This document shows positions 8,868 to 17,498 of a DNA stretch of 42,205 nucleotides, piece after piece. The translations under genes were made by a program, and so were the position numbers. The DNA is from Sphingomonas palustris. GTDB lineage: Bacteria; Pseudomonadota; Alphaproteobacteria; Sphingomonadales; Sphingomonadaceae. The DNA is taken from the NCBI GenBank assembly GCA_026225215.1, contig JAMFSI010000138.1:1-42205 (forward strand). The letters are read 5' to 3'. The notes under the pieces are model-generated. The model did no database searches and had not been told where the DNA came from. It worked only from the letters and a program-made list of their open reading frames with translations. How positions within the stretch are numbered: the first letter of the stretch is position 1; each line of letters starts with the position of its first letter.

Positions 8868-9360
8868 AAGGGCCCGCATGCCGAACCCTGCTGCTCCGAT
8901 CGACACTGCCCAGGAATTGTCGGTGACCTGTTTCATCGCCGCCGCGCCCGCAGTCGTCTGGCACGCGCTGACCGACCGGCAGGAAGAATGGTGGTGCCCC
9001 AAACCCTGGCGGGTGGAGGTGATCGAGCAGGATCGACGCCCGGGCGGTCGCTGCTCGATGGTGATGCACGGCCCCAACGGCGAGCGCGCCCCGCAGGAAG
9101 GAATTTACCTCGCCTGGGACGAGGGCCGGCGCGTGGTCACCACCGATGCCGTGACCCGTGATGGCGCCGACGATATCCGCCCCGCCGGTCCGTTCATGAT
9201 CGGCTTCTGGGAAATTGCCCCCGAAGGCACGGGCACACGCTACACCGCCCGCGCCCGCCATTGGACCGACGAAGCGCGGCAGCAGCATGAAGCGATGGAC
9301 TTCGTTCAGGGTTGGCAAGTCTGCGCCGATCAGCTCAAGACTTTGTGCGAGGCTAGCTAA
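8860..9360 (+). CDS. SRPBCC / AHSA1-like domain protein
   Basis: 166-aa START-like (SRPBCC) protein of the AHSA1 type. It contains the opening strand and helix (SVTCFIAAAPAVVWHALTDRQ EEWW), the PGGRCSMVMHGPNGE turn, and the long C-terminal helix (WTDEARQQHEAMDFVQGWQVCADQLKTL in outline). This fold forms a hydrophobic pocket; the ligand is unknown. The ATG at 8860 overlaps the end of the upstream GST gene; a second ATG at 8878 would remove six residues and is also possible. Last gene of the 6204-9360 run. Confidence 0.85.
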   Translation: MSERARMPNPAAPIDTAQELSVTCFIAAAPAVVWHALTDRQEEWWCPKPWRVEVIEQDRRPGGRCSMVMHGPNGERAPQEGIYLAWDEGRRVVTTDAVTRDGADDIRPAGPFMIGFWEIAPEGTGTRYTARARHWTDEARQQHEAMDFVQGWQVCADQLKTLCEAS

Positions 9361-9380
9361 CGCAACGGACAATGTGACCC

Positions 9381-9522
9381 AATCCTCCCCCGCTGGGGGA
9401 GGTGGCAGCCCATAGGGCTGACGGAGGGGGCGGATTGCTCGACGGTTCTTCCCTCATTGTTTCCCGCCCAGCCACCCCCTCCGTCTCGCTCCGCGAGCCA
9501 CCTCCCCCAGCGGGGGAGGATT
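9381..9522. repeat. 142-bp palindromic element, 26-bp perfect terminal inverted repeats
   Basis: The left arm, AATCCTCCCCCGCTGGGGGA plus six more bases (9381-9406), is an exact inverted copy of 9497-9522. The interior has a second, looser inverted pair (GACGGAGGGGGCGG near 9420 against CCACCCCCTCCGTC near 9472-9484). There is no coding capacity. It sits between convergent genes, and a sibling with related ends lies at 11451-11596. It may act as a bidirectional terminator or be a non-autonomous dispersed element. Confidence 0.8.
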
Positions 9523-9555
9523 TCAGTGAATGCGATCTAACAGACGACCTCTTTT

Positions 9556-10152
9556 TCACGCGAAGGCGGCGGCCTTGCGCAGCACTTGCCAGGCATCGAC
9601 CACCGCCTGCAATTGCGTTTCATGGCTGCGATCGCCACCATTGCGGTCTGGATGGAAGCGGTGGACCAGTTCCGAATAGCGCGTTCGCAGCGCGCGTCGG
9701 TCGGCATCCAGCGGCAGACCGAAGACATCCAGCGCGCGGCGTTCCTCGGCGCTGACGATGCGGCCATCCTGACGCAACCCAACCGCCGCCGAGCCAACCC
9801 CGGCACGCGCGCGCATATGCGCGCCGATGGCATCCAGCGGGTCGGTAAAATCCGCCCAGCGCGGGCTTTGCCCGGCCCCAGCATCGGCGCGAAACACGCG
9901 GCTTTCGCGGTCCCAGCCGTGCAGCGGCGAATGCGCGGCCATGATTTCGTCGGCACTCATGCCTTCGAAGAAATCATAGCGGGCATTGAACTCGCGAATA
10001 TGATCGAGGCAGAACCAGCGGTAGTCACCCGGCCCGTCGAAGCCCGGCGAACGAACGCCCGGTGCGCGAAATTCGCCCGCTTCGGAGCACCCCGGCCAAT
10101 CGCATGGGCGTCGCGAGCCGGAGACCCTGCCGTGGAAACGGTCATGCTTCAT
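9556..10152 (-). CDS. J-domain (DnaJ-like) protein
   Basis: 198-aa protein with a C-terminal J-domain at residues about 135-195: DVFGLPLDADRRALRTRYSEL followed by VHRFHPDRNGGD, where the HPD tripeptide needed to stimulate Hsp70 ATPase is intact. The N-terminal part has paired cysteines (CDWPGCSEAGE, then CLDH about 30 residues on) that could bind zinc, and no Gly/Phe or CxxCxGxG region, so this is a type III J-protein. Genes of this kind are commonly next to bolA and cobS in alphaproteobacteria; bolA diverges from it here with 90 bp between the starts. The partner chaperone and client are unknown. Confidence 0.88.
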   Translation of the reverse strand: MKHDRFHGRVSGSRRPCDWPGCSEAGEFRAPGVRSPGFDGPGDYRWFCLDHIREFNARYDFFEGMSADEIMAAHSPLHGWDRESRVFRADAGAGQSPRWADFTDPLDAIGAHMRARAGVGSAAVGLRQDGRIVSAEERRALDVFGLPLDADRRALRTRYSELVHRFHPDRNGGDRSHETQLQAVVDAWQVLRKAAAFA

Positions 10153-10242
10153 GCGAAGCGGCAGAGGAAAAAGGGGGATGGTCGCATCATGCGCTTCGGA
10201 TTTATCGCAGGATCGCTTACAAGAAAAGTGACAGGAGTGCAG

Positions 10243-10515
10243 ATGACCGGCCCAATCGAACAGGAAATCACCAATTTACTGCGCGCCGCCTTTGCGCCGA
10301 ACCGGCTCGAGGTGATCAATGACAGCGCCAGCCATCATGGCCATGCCGGCCACGATGGCTCGGGCGAATCGCATTTCACGATTCTAATCGAAAGCACCGC
10401 CTTCGCCGGGATGTCGCGGCTCGAACGCCAGCGCCGGGTCAATCGCGAATTGGGCGACATCCCGGGGCAAAGAGTGCATGCGCTGGCAATCAAGGCCAGC
10501 GCCCCGGACGAATAA
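10243..10515 (+). CDS. bolA: BolA-family protein
   Basis: 90-aa BolA/IbaG-type protein. The fold signature is clear: LRAAFAPNRLEVINDSASH, then the HHGHAGHDGSGESHFTILI strand carrying the conserved histidines, then RLERQRRVNRELGDI and RVHALAIKA. BolA proteins bind monothiol glutaredoxins and share Fe-S clusters; some also bind DNA. The ATG at 10243 has ACAGGAG upstream at suitable spacing; the much longer upstream frame is a shadow of the J-domain gene. Confidence 0.93.
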   Translation: MTGPIEQEITNLLRAAFAPNRLEVINDSASHHGHAGHDGSGESHFTILIESTAFAGMSRLERQRRVNRELGDIPGQRVHALAIKASAPDE

Positions 10516-10537
10516 CCCGGCGAATCAGCCCGAAAAG

Positions 10538-11452
10538 ATGGACCGGCAGATGACGGAATTACAAGCGATCCGGCTCGCCAGCGGCATCACGCTCGACGTC
10601 TGGGATAGCGGCCCGCGCGATGCCCCGGCGCTTATTTTCCTGCACGGCTTTCCCGAAAGCTACCGCAGCTGGCGTCACCAGATCGCGCATCTGTCCACCC
10701 GCTTTCGCTGCATCGCCCCCGATCAGCGGGGCTATGGCGGTTCGTCCAAGCCTGCCAATGTCCGCGATTATGTTCCCGACCGCCTGATTGGCGATATCTT
10801 CGGGCTAGCCGATGCGCTGGATGTGCCGCGCTTTACCGTGATCGGTCACGACTGGGGGGGCGCAATAGCCTGGGGCGTGGCGCTGATGGGGCAGTTCAAT
10901 GGGCGAGTGACGCAAGCGGTAATCGCCAACGCCCCGCATCCGGCACTATTCCAGCGCCTGCTCTACACCGATCCGGTGCAGCGCGCAGCCAGCCAATATA
11001 TGCGATTGTTCCGCGATTCCGCCAGCGATGCGCTGGTGCGCGAACATGGCCTGGGCGGGGTACTACGGAAAGCCTTTGGTGATCGGGCGGTTCCGTCGAT
11101 CGAGCCCGATGAGCAAGCCGCCCTCGCCCATCGTTGGCAGGACCGCGACGCCGCCTTCGCCATGCTTAACTGGTACCGCGCCAGCCCAATCGAGGTGCCG
11201 GCGATGGACGCGGCTTACACCGCGCCAGCAGGCTGGCAGCCACCTGCCCTGCCCCGATCGTCGCTGCCGACGCTGGTGATCTGGGGCATGGACGACACCG
11301 CGTTACCGCCGTGTAACCTGGTCGGACTGGAGGCCTTGGTCAGCAATCTGAAGATAGTTGAAGCGCCCGGTAGCGGGCACTTTGTGCCGTGGGAAGCACC
11401 GGGGGCGGTGAATGCGGCGCTGGATAAATTTCTAAGAGTTCGGCACCCCTAA
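10538..11452 (+). CDS. Alpha/beta hydrolase (epoxide hydrolase-like)
   Basis: About 304-aa alpha/beta-hydrolase. It shows the oxyanion-hole motif HGFPES, the RGYGGSSKP segment typical of epoxide hydrolases and haloacid/fluoroacetate dehalogenases, and a nucleophile elbow GHDWGG with aspartate as nucleophile. The acid is probably in WGMDDTALP and the base is the histidine in GSGHFVPWEAP. Aspartate as nucleophile excludes ordinary esterases. The start is uncertain: ATG 10538 is used, ATG 10550 is equally possible, and neither has a strong ribosome binding site. Its stop codon overlaps the first bases of a palindromic element. Substrate not determinable. Confidence 0.88.
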   Translation: MDRQMTELQAIRLASGITLDVWDSGPRDAPALIFLHGFPESYRSWRHQIAHLSTRFRCIAPDQRGYGGSSKPANVRDYVPDRLIGDIFGLADALDVPRFTVIGHDWGGAIAWGVALMGQFNGRVTQAVIANAPHPALFQRLLYTDPVQRAASQYMRLFRDSASDALVREHGLGGVLRKAFGDRAVPSIEPDEQAALAHRWQDRDAAFAMLNWYRASPIEVPAMDAAYTAPAGWQPPALPRSSLPTLVIWGMDDTALPPCNLVGLEALVSNLKIVEAPGSGHFVPWEAPGAVNAALDKFLRVRHP

Positions 11453-11596
11453 ATCCTCCCCGGCACGGGGAGGGGGACCGCCCGCAGGGTGGTGGAGGGG
11501 GCCCAGCTATCCTGACGCACCGTCGTTAGTTGGTTAGGAGACGCGGCCCCCCTCCGCCAGCTACGCTGGTCCCCCTCCCCGTGCCGGGGAGGATTT
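11451..11596. repeat. 146-bp palindromic element, 29-bp perfect terminal inverted repeats
   Basis: The arm beginning AAATCCTCCCCGGCACGGGG (11451-11479) is repeated exactly inverted at 11568-11596. The outermost AATCCTCCCC is shared with the element at 9381-9522, and AATTCCTCCCCGGCACGGG recurs at 22726, so these look like one family. The left arm includes the last two bases of the hydrolase stop codon. It lies between convergent genes. Confidence 0.8.
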
Positions 11597-11609
11597 TGCA
11601 CCGTCGGTT

Positions 11610-12680
11610 TTAAACCCCCAGCCAACTCACCCACGCCCCATGGGCATGCGCCTCGCCCAGCAAGGTCCAATCCTCCGGCCCCGGCCAATAGCGCACTCGC
11701 AATTCATGGCGGAAGCTCTGCCGATTGGTCTCCAGCATGATCCAGGCCAGCGGGTGCTCGCGCGTCGCTCGTGCCCCCGCCGCCGTCATCGCCGCCTCGA
11801 TCCGGGCTCGGCTGGCCGGTGCGATATATTGCCAGACGATACTATGGAAAAACACCCGCGTCACGCCAGCGACCTGCGGTTCGGCCAGGCGTAGCTCCAG
11901 CCAATCGGCGGCATCGGCGCGGGTCAGCGTCGGGGGCCGTTCGCAGGCCAGCTCGATGATCCGTTCAAGCCGCTCCAGCCGATAGCGGTTATCCGGCCAG
12001 ACATAGCTCTTGAGCCGCATTGCCTGCGCATTGTCGGTGAGATCGATAGGCGCCTGATCGCAGCCGGAAATAGCAATGATTTCGACCGGATTGGCTGGCG
12101 GCGGCGATCCGCGCCATTCCGGCTTGATCAGCACCGGCGAATCTTCTGGGCCAAATCTCACCCCGCCAAGATCGTAAGCGTAGCGATCGATCATGGTGTT
12201 GCAGCCGCCGCTGGCGCCCAGTTCGTTCAGTTCGAAGCGCGGGCTCGTTCGCGAGGACAGCCACGCCAGCGCGGCGATGATCGAAGCCGAGCGCCCCGCC
12301 TCATTGGTCTGCGGCGGCCCATCGAGCCAGGGTAACAGCTCCGCATCATGATCGCGCATGACCGCGAGCAGGATCGCATCGACCTCCGCCTGAGCGGTGA
12401 CCTCGCCAGCATAGATCGGCGCCAGCCGCTGGTCGCCATCGGTCAGATGCAGAAAATGAAAACCGGCTGCCAGCCTTAGCGGCATGGCATCCGCCATCGC
12501 CGCACCCGGCCATGTGGCGATCCTTCGTCCGGTCGCGGTATTGCTGTGCATCAGCGCCTGCAGCGCCAAGCAGATTCGCCCGGTGATCGGCGCATCGTTG
12601 CGCGCACCATGTTCCGCTTGCCAGCGAATGACTTGTTCGATGCTGGCCGTGCCCATGATGTCGCCGCTGGTGTCCGCCAT
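11610..12680 (-). CDS. DUF2332 family protein
   Basis: 356-aa protein matching the pattern of DUF2332, a family of unknown function. Recognisable stretches are FELNELGASGGCNTMIDRYAY, the segment VEIIAISGCDQAPIDLTDNA, and VTRVFFHSIVWQYIAPASR near residue 275. There is no signal peptide or membrane segment, so it should be cytoplasmic. It diverges from hisG with 42 bp between the starts. I infer no biochemical role. Confidence 0.85.
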   Translation of the reverse strand: MADTSGDIMGTASIEQVIRWQAEHGARNDAPITGRICLALQALMHSNTATGRRIATWPGAAMADAMPLRLAAGFHFLHLTDGDQRLAPIYAGEVTAQAEVDAILLAVMRDHDAELLPWLDGPPQTNEAGRSASIIAALAWLSSRTSPRFELNELGASGGCNTMIDRYAYDLGGVRFGPEDSPVLIKPEWRGSPPPANPVEIIAISGCDQAPIDLTDNAQAMRLKSYVWPDNRYRLERLERIIELACERPPTLTRADAADWLELRLAEPQVAGVTRVFFHSIVWQYIAPASRARIEAAMTAAGARATREHPLAWIMLETNRQSFRHELRVRYWPGPEDWTLLGEAHAHGAWVSWLGV

Positions 12681-12722
12681 TTCCTTGCCCTTTCGCCGAT
12701 GCGGTTCTAAGTGCGCCGGGCC

Positions 12723-13433
12723 ATGACCTTCCCTGTCGATCTCCGCCCCGCCGTCGATCCGGCGTTGACCCCGCTGACTTTTGCGGTGCCCAAAGGACGC
12801 ATCCTCGAGGAAGCGCTACCGCTGATGGCGCGTGCCGGGGTGGTGCCCGAAGGCGAGTTCCACGACAAGCATTCGCGCGCCTTGTCCTTTGACTGCCCCG
12901 ATGGTTTCGGCGGTAGCGCCATGCGAATCATCCGCGTGCGCGCCTTCGACGTCGCCACCTTCGTCGCGCATGGCGCGGCGCAGGCGGGAATCGTCGGCTC
13001 CGACGTGGTCGAAGAATTCGCCTATTCCGAACTGTATGCCCCGGTCGATCTGAACATCGGCCATTGCCGCTTGTCGGTGGCCGAGCCGGCGGACAACACT
13101 GGTGGGGGCGACGCCGGCGTCAGCCATTTGCGCGTCGCCAGCAAATATCCGCACCTTACCCGCAGCCATTTCGAAGCGCAGGGCATCCAGGCCGAAGTGG
13201 TCAAGCTCAACGGCGCGATGGAACTGGCGCCGGGGCTGGGTCTGGCCGGGCGGATCGTCGATCTGGTTTCGACCGGGCGCACCCTCAAGGACAATGGCCT
13301 GGTCGAAACCAGTGTGATCATGAACATTTCGGCGCGGCTGATCGTCAACCGCGCCGCGTTCAAGACCGATCCGCGCGTCGGCGCGCTGGTCGAAGCCTTC
13401 CGCGCGCTGGTCAGCGAGGCGGTTCCGGCCTGA
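12723..13433 (+). CDS. hisG: ATP phosphoribosyltransferase, short form
   Basis: 236-aa HisG catalysing the first step of histidine synthesis: ATP plus PRPP to phosphoribosyl-ATP. The N-terminal [22 protein letters not shown] and the PRPP-binding region [20 protein letters not shown] are diagnostic. It lacks the C-terminal regulatory domain of the long form, so it belongs to the short (HisGS) type, which needs the regulatory partner HisZ; hisZ is not in the window. ATG 12723 is used; an upstream GTG at 12711 is possible. Its stop overlaps the hisD ATG by one base. Confidence 0.95.
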   Translation: MTFPVDLRPAVDPALTPLTFAVPKGRILEEALPLMARAGVVPEGEFHDKHSRALSFDCPDGFGGSAMRIIRVRAFDVATFVAHGAAQAGIVGSDVVEEFAYSELYAPVDLNIGHCRLSVAEPADNTGGGDAGVSHLRVASKYPHLTRSHFEAQGIQAEVVKLNGAMELAPGLGLAGRIVDLVSTGRTLKDNGLVETSVIMNISARLIVNRAAFKTDPRVGALVEAFRALVSEAVPA

Positions 13434-14725
13434 TGTTGCGGCTCAACTCCCGCGATCCGGGCTTTGCCGAGGCTTTTGCGCGGCTGGTGGCGGATCGACG
13501 CGAAAGCGATCCCGCGGTCGCTCAGGACGTCACCGCGATCCTCGCACAAGTGCGCAGCCAAGGCGACGACGCTCTGGCCGAATTGACGCAGCGCTTCGAC
13601 GGCCACACGCTGACCAGCGAAGCTGATTGGCGGATTTCGGCCGAAGCATGTGCCGCCGCTTTCGCTGCACTCGACCCGGCGTTGCGCGGCGCTCTCGAAC
13701 TCGCTGCAGACCGCATCCGCGATTATCACGCCGCGCAAAAGCCCGAATCCCGCGATTATACCGACGCCGCCGGGGTGCGGCTCGGTGCGCATTGGCGCGC
13801 CGTCGATGCGGCGGGTCTGTATATTCCCGGTGGCCGCGCCGCTTATCCCTCTTCCCTGCTGATGAACGCCATCCCAGCCAAGGTCGCTGGCGTGGAACGG
13901 CTGGTGGTGGTGACCCCCACCCCGCGCGGCGAAGTCAATCCGCTGGTGCTCGCCGCTGCGCATCTGGCCGGAGTCGATGAAGTATGGCGCGTCGGCGGCG
14001 CGCAGGCGGTGGCTGCGCTCGCTTACGGCACGCAACGGATTCAGCCAGTTGACGTTATTACCGGACCGGGCAACGCCTGGGTTGCCGAGGCCAAACGCCA
14101 GTTGTTCGGCGTCGTCGGCATCGACATGGTCGCCGGGCCAAGCGAGATTCTCGTGATCGCCGATGGCGCGAACGATCCCAGCTGGATCGCCGCCGATCTG
14201 CTGAGCCAGGCCGAGCACGATCCGGTGGCGCAGTCGATCCTGATCACCGACGACGCCGCTTTCGCCGACCGCGTGGCCCAGGCCGTGACGGTGGAGTTAG
14301 CTACTCTCCAGACCCAGCCGGTGGCCGAGGAAAGCTGGGACACTTATGGCGTGATCATCGAGGTCGCCCATCTCGACGAAGCCCCTGCGCTCGCCAATGC
14401 CCTGGCCGCCGAGCACGTCGAGATCGCGGTGGCCGACCCCGAGCCGCTGTTCGCGCGCATTCGCCATGCCGGTTCGATCTTCCTGGGCCGCCATACCCCC
14501 GAAGCGGTCGGCGATTACGTCGCCGGGCCCAATCACGTGCTGCCTACCGGGCGCCGGGCGCGGTTCGCCTCGGGCCTGTCGGTGCTCGATTTCATGAAGC
14601 GCACCAGCTTTATCCAGCTCGATGACGCCGCGCTGCACGCCATCGGCCCCGCAGCCGTCGCCCTCGCCCATGCCGAAGGGCTGCCTGCGCATGCGCGCTC
14701 GATAGAAGTGAGATTAGCTCGATGA
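13433..14725 (+). CDS. hisD: Histidinol dehydrogenase
   Basis: 430-aa HisD, catalysing the last two oxidations to L-histidine with NAD+ and zinc. Conserved blocks: GLYIPGGRAAYPSSLLMNAI, RVGGAQAVAALAYGT, VDVITGPGNAWVAEAKRQLF, AGPSEILVIAD, LLSQAEHDPVAQSIL and GPNHVLPTGRRARF. The start at 13433 makes the ATG share the A of the hisG TGA stop, so the two are tightly coupled. Its end overlaps nusB by 4 bases. Confidence 0.97.
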   Translation: MLRLNSRDPGFAEAFARLVADRRESDPAVAQDVTAILAQVRSQGDDALAELTQRFDGHTLTSEADWRISAEACAAAFAALDPALRGALELAADRIRDYHAAQKPESRDYTDAAGVRLGAHWRAVDAAGLYIPGGRAAYPSSLLMNAIPAKVAGVERLVVVTPTPRGEVNPLVLAAAHLAGVDEVWRVGGAQAVAALAYGTQRIQPVDVITGPGNAWVAEAKRQLFGVVGIDMVAGPSEILVIADGANDPSWIAADLLSQAEHDPVAQSILITDDAAFADRVAQAVTVELATLQTQPVAEESWDTYGVIIEVAHLDEAPALANALAAEHVEIAVADPEPLFARIRHAGSIFLGRHTPEAVGDYVAGPNHVLPTGRRARFASGLSVLDFMKRTSFIQLDDAALHAIGPAAVALAHAEGLPAHARSIEVRLAR

Positions 14726-15165
14726 ACGCGAAGGCCCAGGCCCGCTCCGCCGCGCGGCTCGCTGCCGTCCAGGCGCTGTACCAGCAGGCGATGGAAGCGA
14801 CGCCGCTCGCCAGCCTGCTCGATGAATTCCACCGCCACCGGCTCGGGGCGACGATCGAAGACCTCGAGTTCAACGCTGCGGAAACCGAATTCTTCGACGA
14901 TATCGTCAGCGGCGTGGTCGCGCGCGGCGCGGAAATCGATACGCAATTATCGGCGAAGCTGGCCGAGGGCTGGCGCCTCGAACGGCTCGACAAGACCATG
15001 CTGCAAGTGCTGCGCGCCGGCGTTTACGAACTGATCGCCCGCACCGATATCGCCACCGGCACCGTGATCAACGAATATGTCGATGTCGCCCATGCTTTCT
15101 TCGATGCGCGCGAAGCCAAATTCGTCAACGGCGTGCTCGATGCCGTAGCCAAGGCGGTGCGTTAG
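14722..15165 (+). CDS. nusB: Transcription antitermination factor NusB
   Basis: 147-aa all-helical NusB, which with NusE (S10) binds boxA RNA in ribosomal RNA transcripts. The N-terminal SAARLAAVQALYQQAMEA and the C-terminal AVINEY-like block (ATGTVINEYVDVAHAFFDA, then EAKFVNGVLDAVAK) identify it. ATG 14722 overlaps the hisD stop (ATGA). Normal length. Confidence 0.95.
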   Translation: MNAKAQARSAARLAAVQALYQQAMEATPLASLLDEFHRHRLGATIEDLEFNAAETEFFDDIVSGVVARGAEIDTQLSAKLAEGWRLERLDKTMLQVLRAGVYELIARTDIATGTVINEYVDVAHAFFDAREAKFVNGVLDAVAKAVR

Positions 15166-15166
15166 T

Positions 15167-16093
15167 TTGGTGGCTAGCGGCTCCGGCGGCGAGCTGGCCT
15201 TCATCCAGAACCTGCGGGCACTCGCCACGCATCCCGCTGCACGCGGACTGAACGACGATTGCGCAGTGCTCGAACTGGGCGCCGAAACGCTGATTCTCAC
15301 CCATGACATGATGGCCGAAGGCGTGCATTTCCTGGCCCGCCAGGACCCGGCCGATGTCGCCTGGAAACTGGTCGCCACCAATCTGTCGGATCTCGCGAGC
15401 AAGGGCGCTCAGCCGCTTGGGGTGCTGTTGGGCTATAGTTTGGGCGGGGACGATGCGCGCTTTGTGGCCGGCCTGGTAGCAGCCCTTGCCGCTTACGACA
15501 CGCCCTTGCTCGGTGGCGACACGATTGCTCTCTCCGATGCCGATACCGGCCCCCGCACATTTGGGCTGACCGCAATCGGGCGGGCGACACATCTGCCGGT
15601 GCCCTCGCGCGCAGGGGCCAGGGTCGGTGATCTGCTGTGGCTGACCGGCGCAGTGGGCGGCGCGATGCTGGGCCTCGAAGCGCTGCTGGCCGAAGACCCC
15701 GATCCCGAGCACAGCCGCGCCTATCGCCGGCCCATCCCTCTACTCGCGCAAGGTCAAGCGCTCGCGCCTTCTGTCACCGCGATGATGGATGTGTCGGATG
15801 GGCTCTTGCTGGACGCCGCTCGCCTGGCTCGCGCCTCCGGGATCACTTTGACCATCGCCAAATCGGCCATACCGATCGCCACTAGCGAGGCCCGGCGCGA
15901 CGAGGCGTTACGCTGGGGCGACGATTACCAGCTGCTGTTTACCCAGCCGCCCGGCACCGAACCGCCCGTTCTAGCCCATTGCATCGGTGAGGCGCTAGTC
16001 GCGGGCGATGATCCGATCGTGCTGGATGGCGTGCCGCTGAACGAGGCCAGTGGGCTGGGATATCAGCACGGTCCAGCGCGAAGCGCCGGTTAA
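15167..16093 (+). CDS. thiL: Thiamine-monophosphate kinase
   Basis: About 308-aa ThiL, phosphorylating thiamine monophosphate to the active diphosphate. It has the N-terminal GELAFIQNLRAL, the metal-binding LNDDCAVLELG and ILTHDMMAEGVHFL, ATNLSDLASKGAQPLGVLLG, and MMDVSDGLLLDAARLA. nusB-thiL adjacency is common in alphaproteobacteria. The start is non-ATG: TTG 15167 or GTG 15170, directly after the nusB stop. It ends with a 4-base convergent overlap with the desaturase gene. Confidence 0.94.
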   Translation: MVASGSGGELAFIQNLRALATHPAARGLNDDCAVLELGAETLILTHDMMAEGVHFLARQDPADVAWKLVATNLSDLASKGAQPLGVLLGYSLGGDDARFVAGLVAALAAYDTPLLGGDTIALSDADTGPRTFGLTAIGRATHLPVPSRAGARVGDLLWLTGAVGGAMLGLEALLAEDPDPEHSRAYRRPIPLLAQGQALAPSVTAMMDVSDGLLLDAARLARASGITLTIAKSAIPIATSEARRDEALRWGDDYQLLFTQPPGTEPPVLAHCIGEALVAGDDPIVLDGVPLNEASGLGYQHGPARSAG

Positions 16094-17085
16094 TCCCGCT
16101 GCGGCAAAGCCGAGCAATCGACACCGCGCGCTTCGAGCACCGGACGCAGCGCATAGAACGCGGCTTTATTCTTGTGAATCATGATATTGGGATAGAGGTG
16201 ATGGATCACGTGATACTGCATGCCCGCGGACAGCAGATGGCCGCAACGGCTGCGGAACACGCGCGTATTGCCGTACCGGCCCTTGGCTTGGGTGCGCGGG
16301 TGGTGAGGTGCCCAGCTGAAGGTGAAGCGGATGTAGGATAGCGCCAGTTGGCGCGGCAACCACCACACCATCGCCGCCGCGATCGCATGCCCGGTCCAGG
16401 CCAGGATCGATAGCGCCGCCAGAAATCCCAGATGATAGAGCAACCCATGCCGCTGTGCGGCTTCCGCCTCGGGCGTCCCCATGGCGCGCAACACGCGGCC
16501 ATAATTATATTGCACGCCCTGCACGCCCGGCTGGCGATTGTACCACGTCTTGAACAGCGCCGCCCAACTGTTGGGGGCATGGTCGCAATAATCCGGATCG
16601 CGCACCGGGTCGTTGCAATGGGTATGATGGGCGATGTGGGTGGCTCGCGCGACGGTGAACGGGATCACGATCGGGATCAGCGAAATCCAGCCAACCCATT
16701 CGTTCAGCAGGAGATCACGGCGGGTTTGCGATTTTCCAGCCGATTTGCTGGTATTCCAGCGGAGGTTGCCATGCATGCCCTCATGCCCGGTGATAAAACC
16801 ACCGATGCCGATTAGAGTGGCGACAAGGCAGGCGGCAAGCGGATTGATCAGATGAAGAATGGTGAGTGGGAACAGGGCCAGCCAGGTAGCGAAACCCGCC
16901 AGCGAAATCACGGCATAAGGCCAGGACGCGCCCTTGTAGAAGCCACGCGCAATGGCAAGTTCTTCCTTGCGCAGTGCTCGCAGCTGCGTCCGTGCCGCTG
17001 CTTCCGGATCGCCCGGCCACGCGATCGGCGCGACATCGGCGGTCCAGTCGATCCGTTCGGCAATGTCGAAATCGATCTTGCTCAA
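16090..17085 (-). CDS. Membrane fatty acid desaturase
   Basis: 331-aa integral-membrane di-iron desaturase/hydroxylase. All three histidine boxes are present: HEGMH, HIAHH and HVIHH, with hydrophobic spans between them (for example PYAVISLAGFATWLALFPL and LAACLVATLIGIGGFI). The substrate could be a fatty acyl lipid or a carotenoid-like molecule. The open frame extends upstream to 17199 without a good ATG. I start at TTG 17085, preceded by GGGAGG with 8-nt spacing and giving a natural N-terminus (SKIDFDIAERIDW). The small membrane-protein gene upstream is close enough to share its transcript. Confidence 0.87.
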   Translation of the reverse strand: MSKIDFDIAERIDWTADVAPIAWPGDPEAAARTQLRALRKEELAIARGFYKGASWPYAVISLAGFATWLALFPLTILHLINPLAACLVATLIGIGGFITGHEGMHGNLRWNTSKSAGKSQTRRDLLLNEWVGWISLIPIVIPFTVARATHIAHHTHCNDPVRDPDYCDHAPNSWAALFKTWYNRQPGVQGVQYNYGRVLRAMGTPEAEAAQRHGLLYHLGFLAALSILAWTGHAIAAAMVWWLPRQLALSYIRFTFSWAPHHPRTQAKGRYGNTRVFRSRCGHLLSAGMQYHVIHHLYPNIMIHKNKAAFYALRPVLEARGVDCSALPQRD

Positions 17086-17104
17086 GCGCCGAGCCTCCCT
17101 GTGA

Positions 17105-17287
17105 TCACAGCCAGCGCCCACGCCAGACGGCAAGCAGTCCCCAGCCCGCACCGAAGGCCAGTCCGAACGCCGCGCGCGACAGGCCCCAGGGGCCGGCAAA
17201 TCCGCCTAGCGCCATGATTTGGATCAGCAACGGCGCGATAAAACCAATTCCGAACAGGAATGGCGTCATCTTAACCAATCGCTGCAT
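17105..17287 (-). CDS. Small two-helix membrane protein, unknown
   Basis: About 60-aa hydrophobic protein with two predicted membrane segments (TPFLFGIGFIAPLLIQIMAL and LSRAAFGLAFGAGWGLLAV) and an Arg/Trp-rich end. It lies 19 bp upstream of the desaturase on the same strand and may be co-transcribed, perhaps as a small partner. ATG 17287 gives MQRLVKMTPF; ATGs at 17299 and 17323 are alternatives. I do not recognise a family; coding status rests on the membrane pattern and position. Confidence 0.55.
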   Translation of the reverse strand: MQRLVKMTPFLFGIGFIAPLLIQIMALGGFAGPWGLSRAAFGLAFGAGWGLLAVWRGRWL

Positions 17288-17396
17288 CACGAAAACCATT
17301 CCCTGCCGCCCCTGCATAAGCATTGCGCGGCTGTTTTACACGCAGGATACTTACTAGAAGGTAACGACCGCACCTGTCATAAACCGTGGTTTAGGC

Positions 17397-17424
17397 TTGC
17401 ACCCCCCTTTTGCCGCCCTATACC
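17397..17424 (+). promoter_or_regulatory. Candidate promoter of hppA
   Basis: TTGCAC (17397-17402) and TATACC (17419-17424) are separated by 16 bp, about 75 bp before the hppA start. Both hexamers are close to the housekeeping consensus. No mapped transcription start is available. Confidence 0.4.
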
Positions 17425-17498
17425 CCTCGGCATGCCGGTTTCACGTCGAAATGGCGGAGACCGGCGTTTGGGCAACCATTGAGAGAGGGGATGCACGC

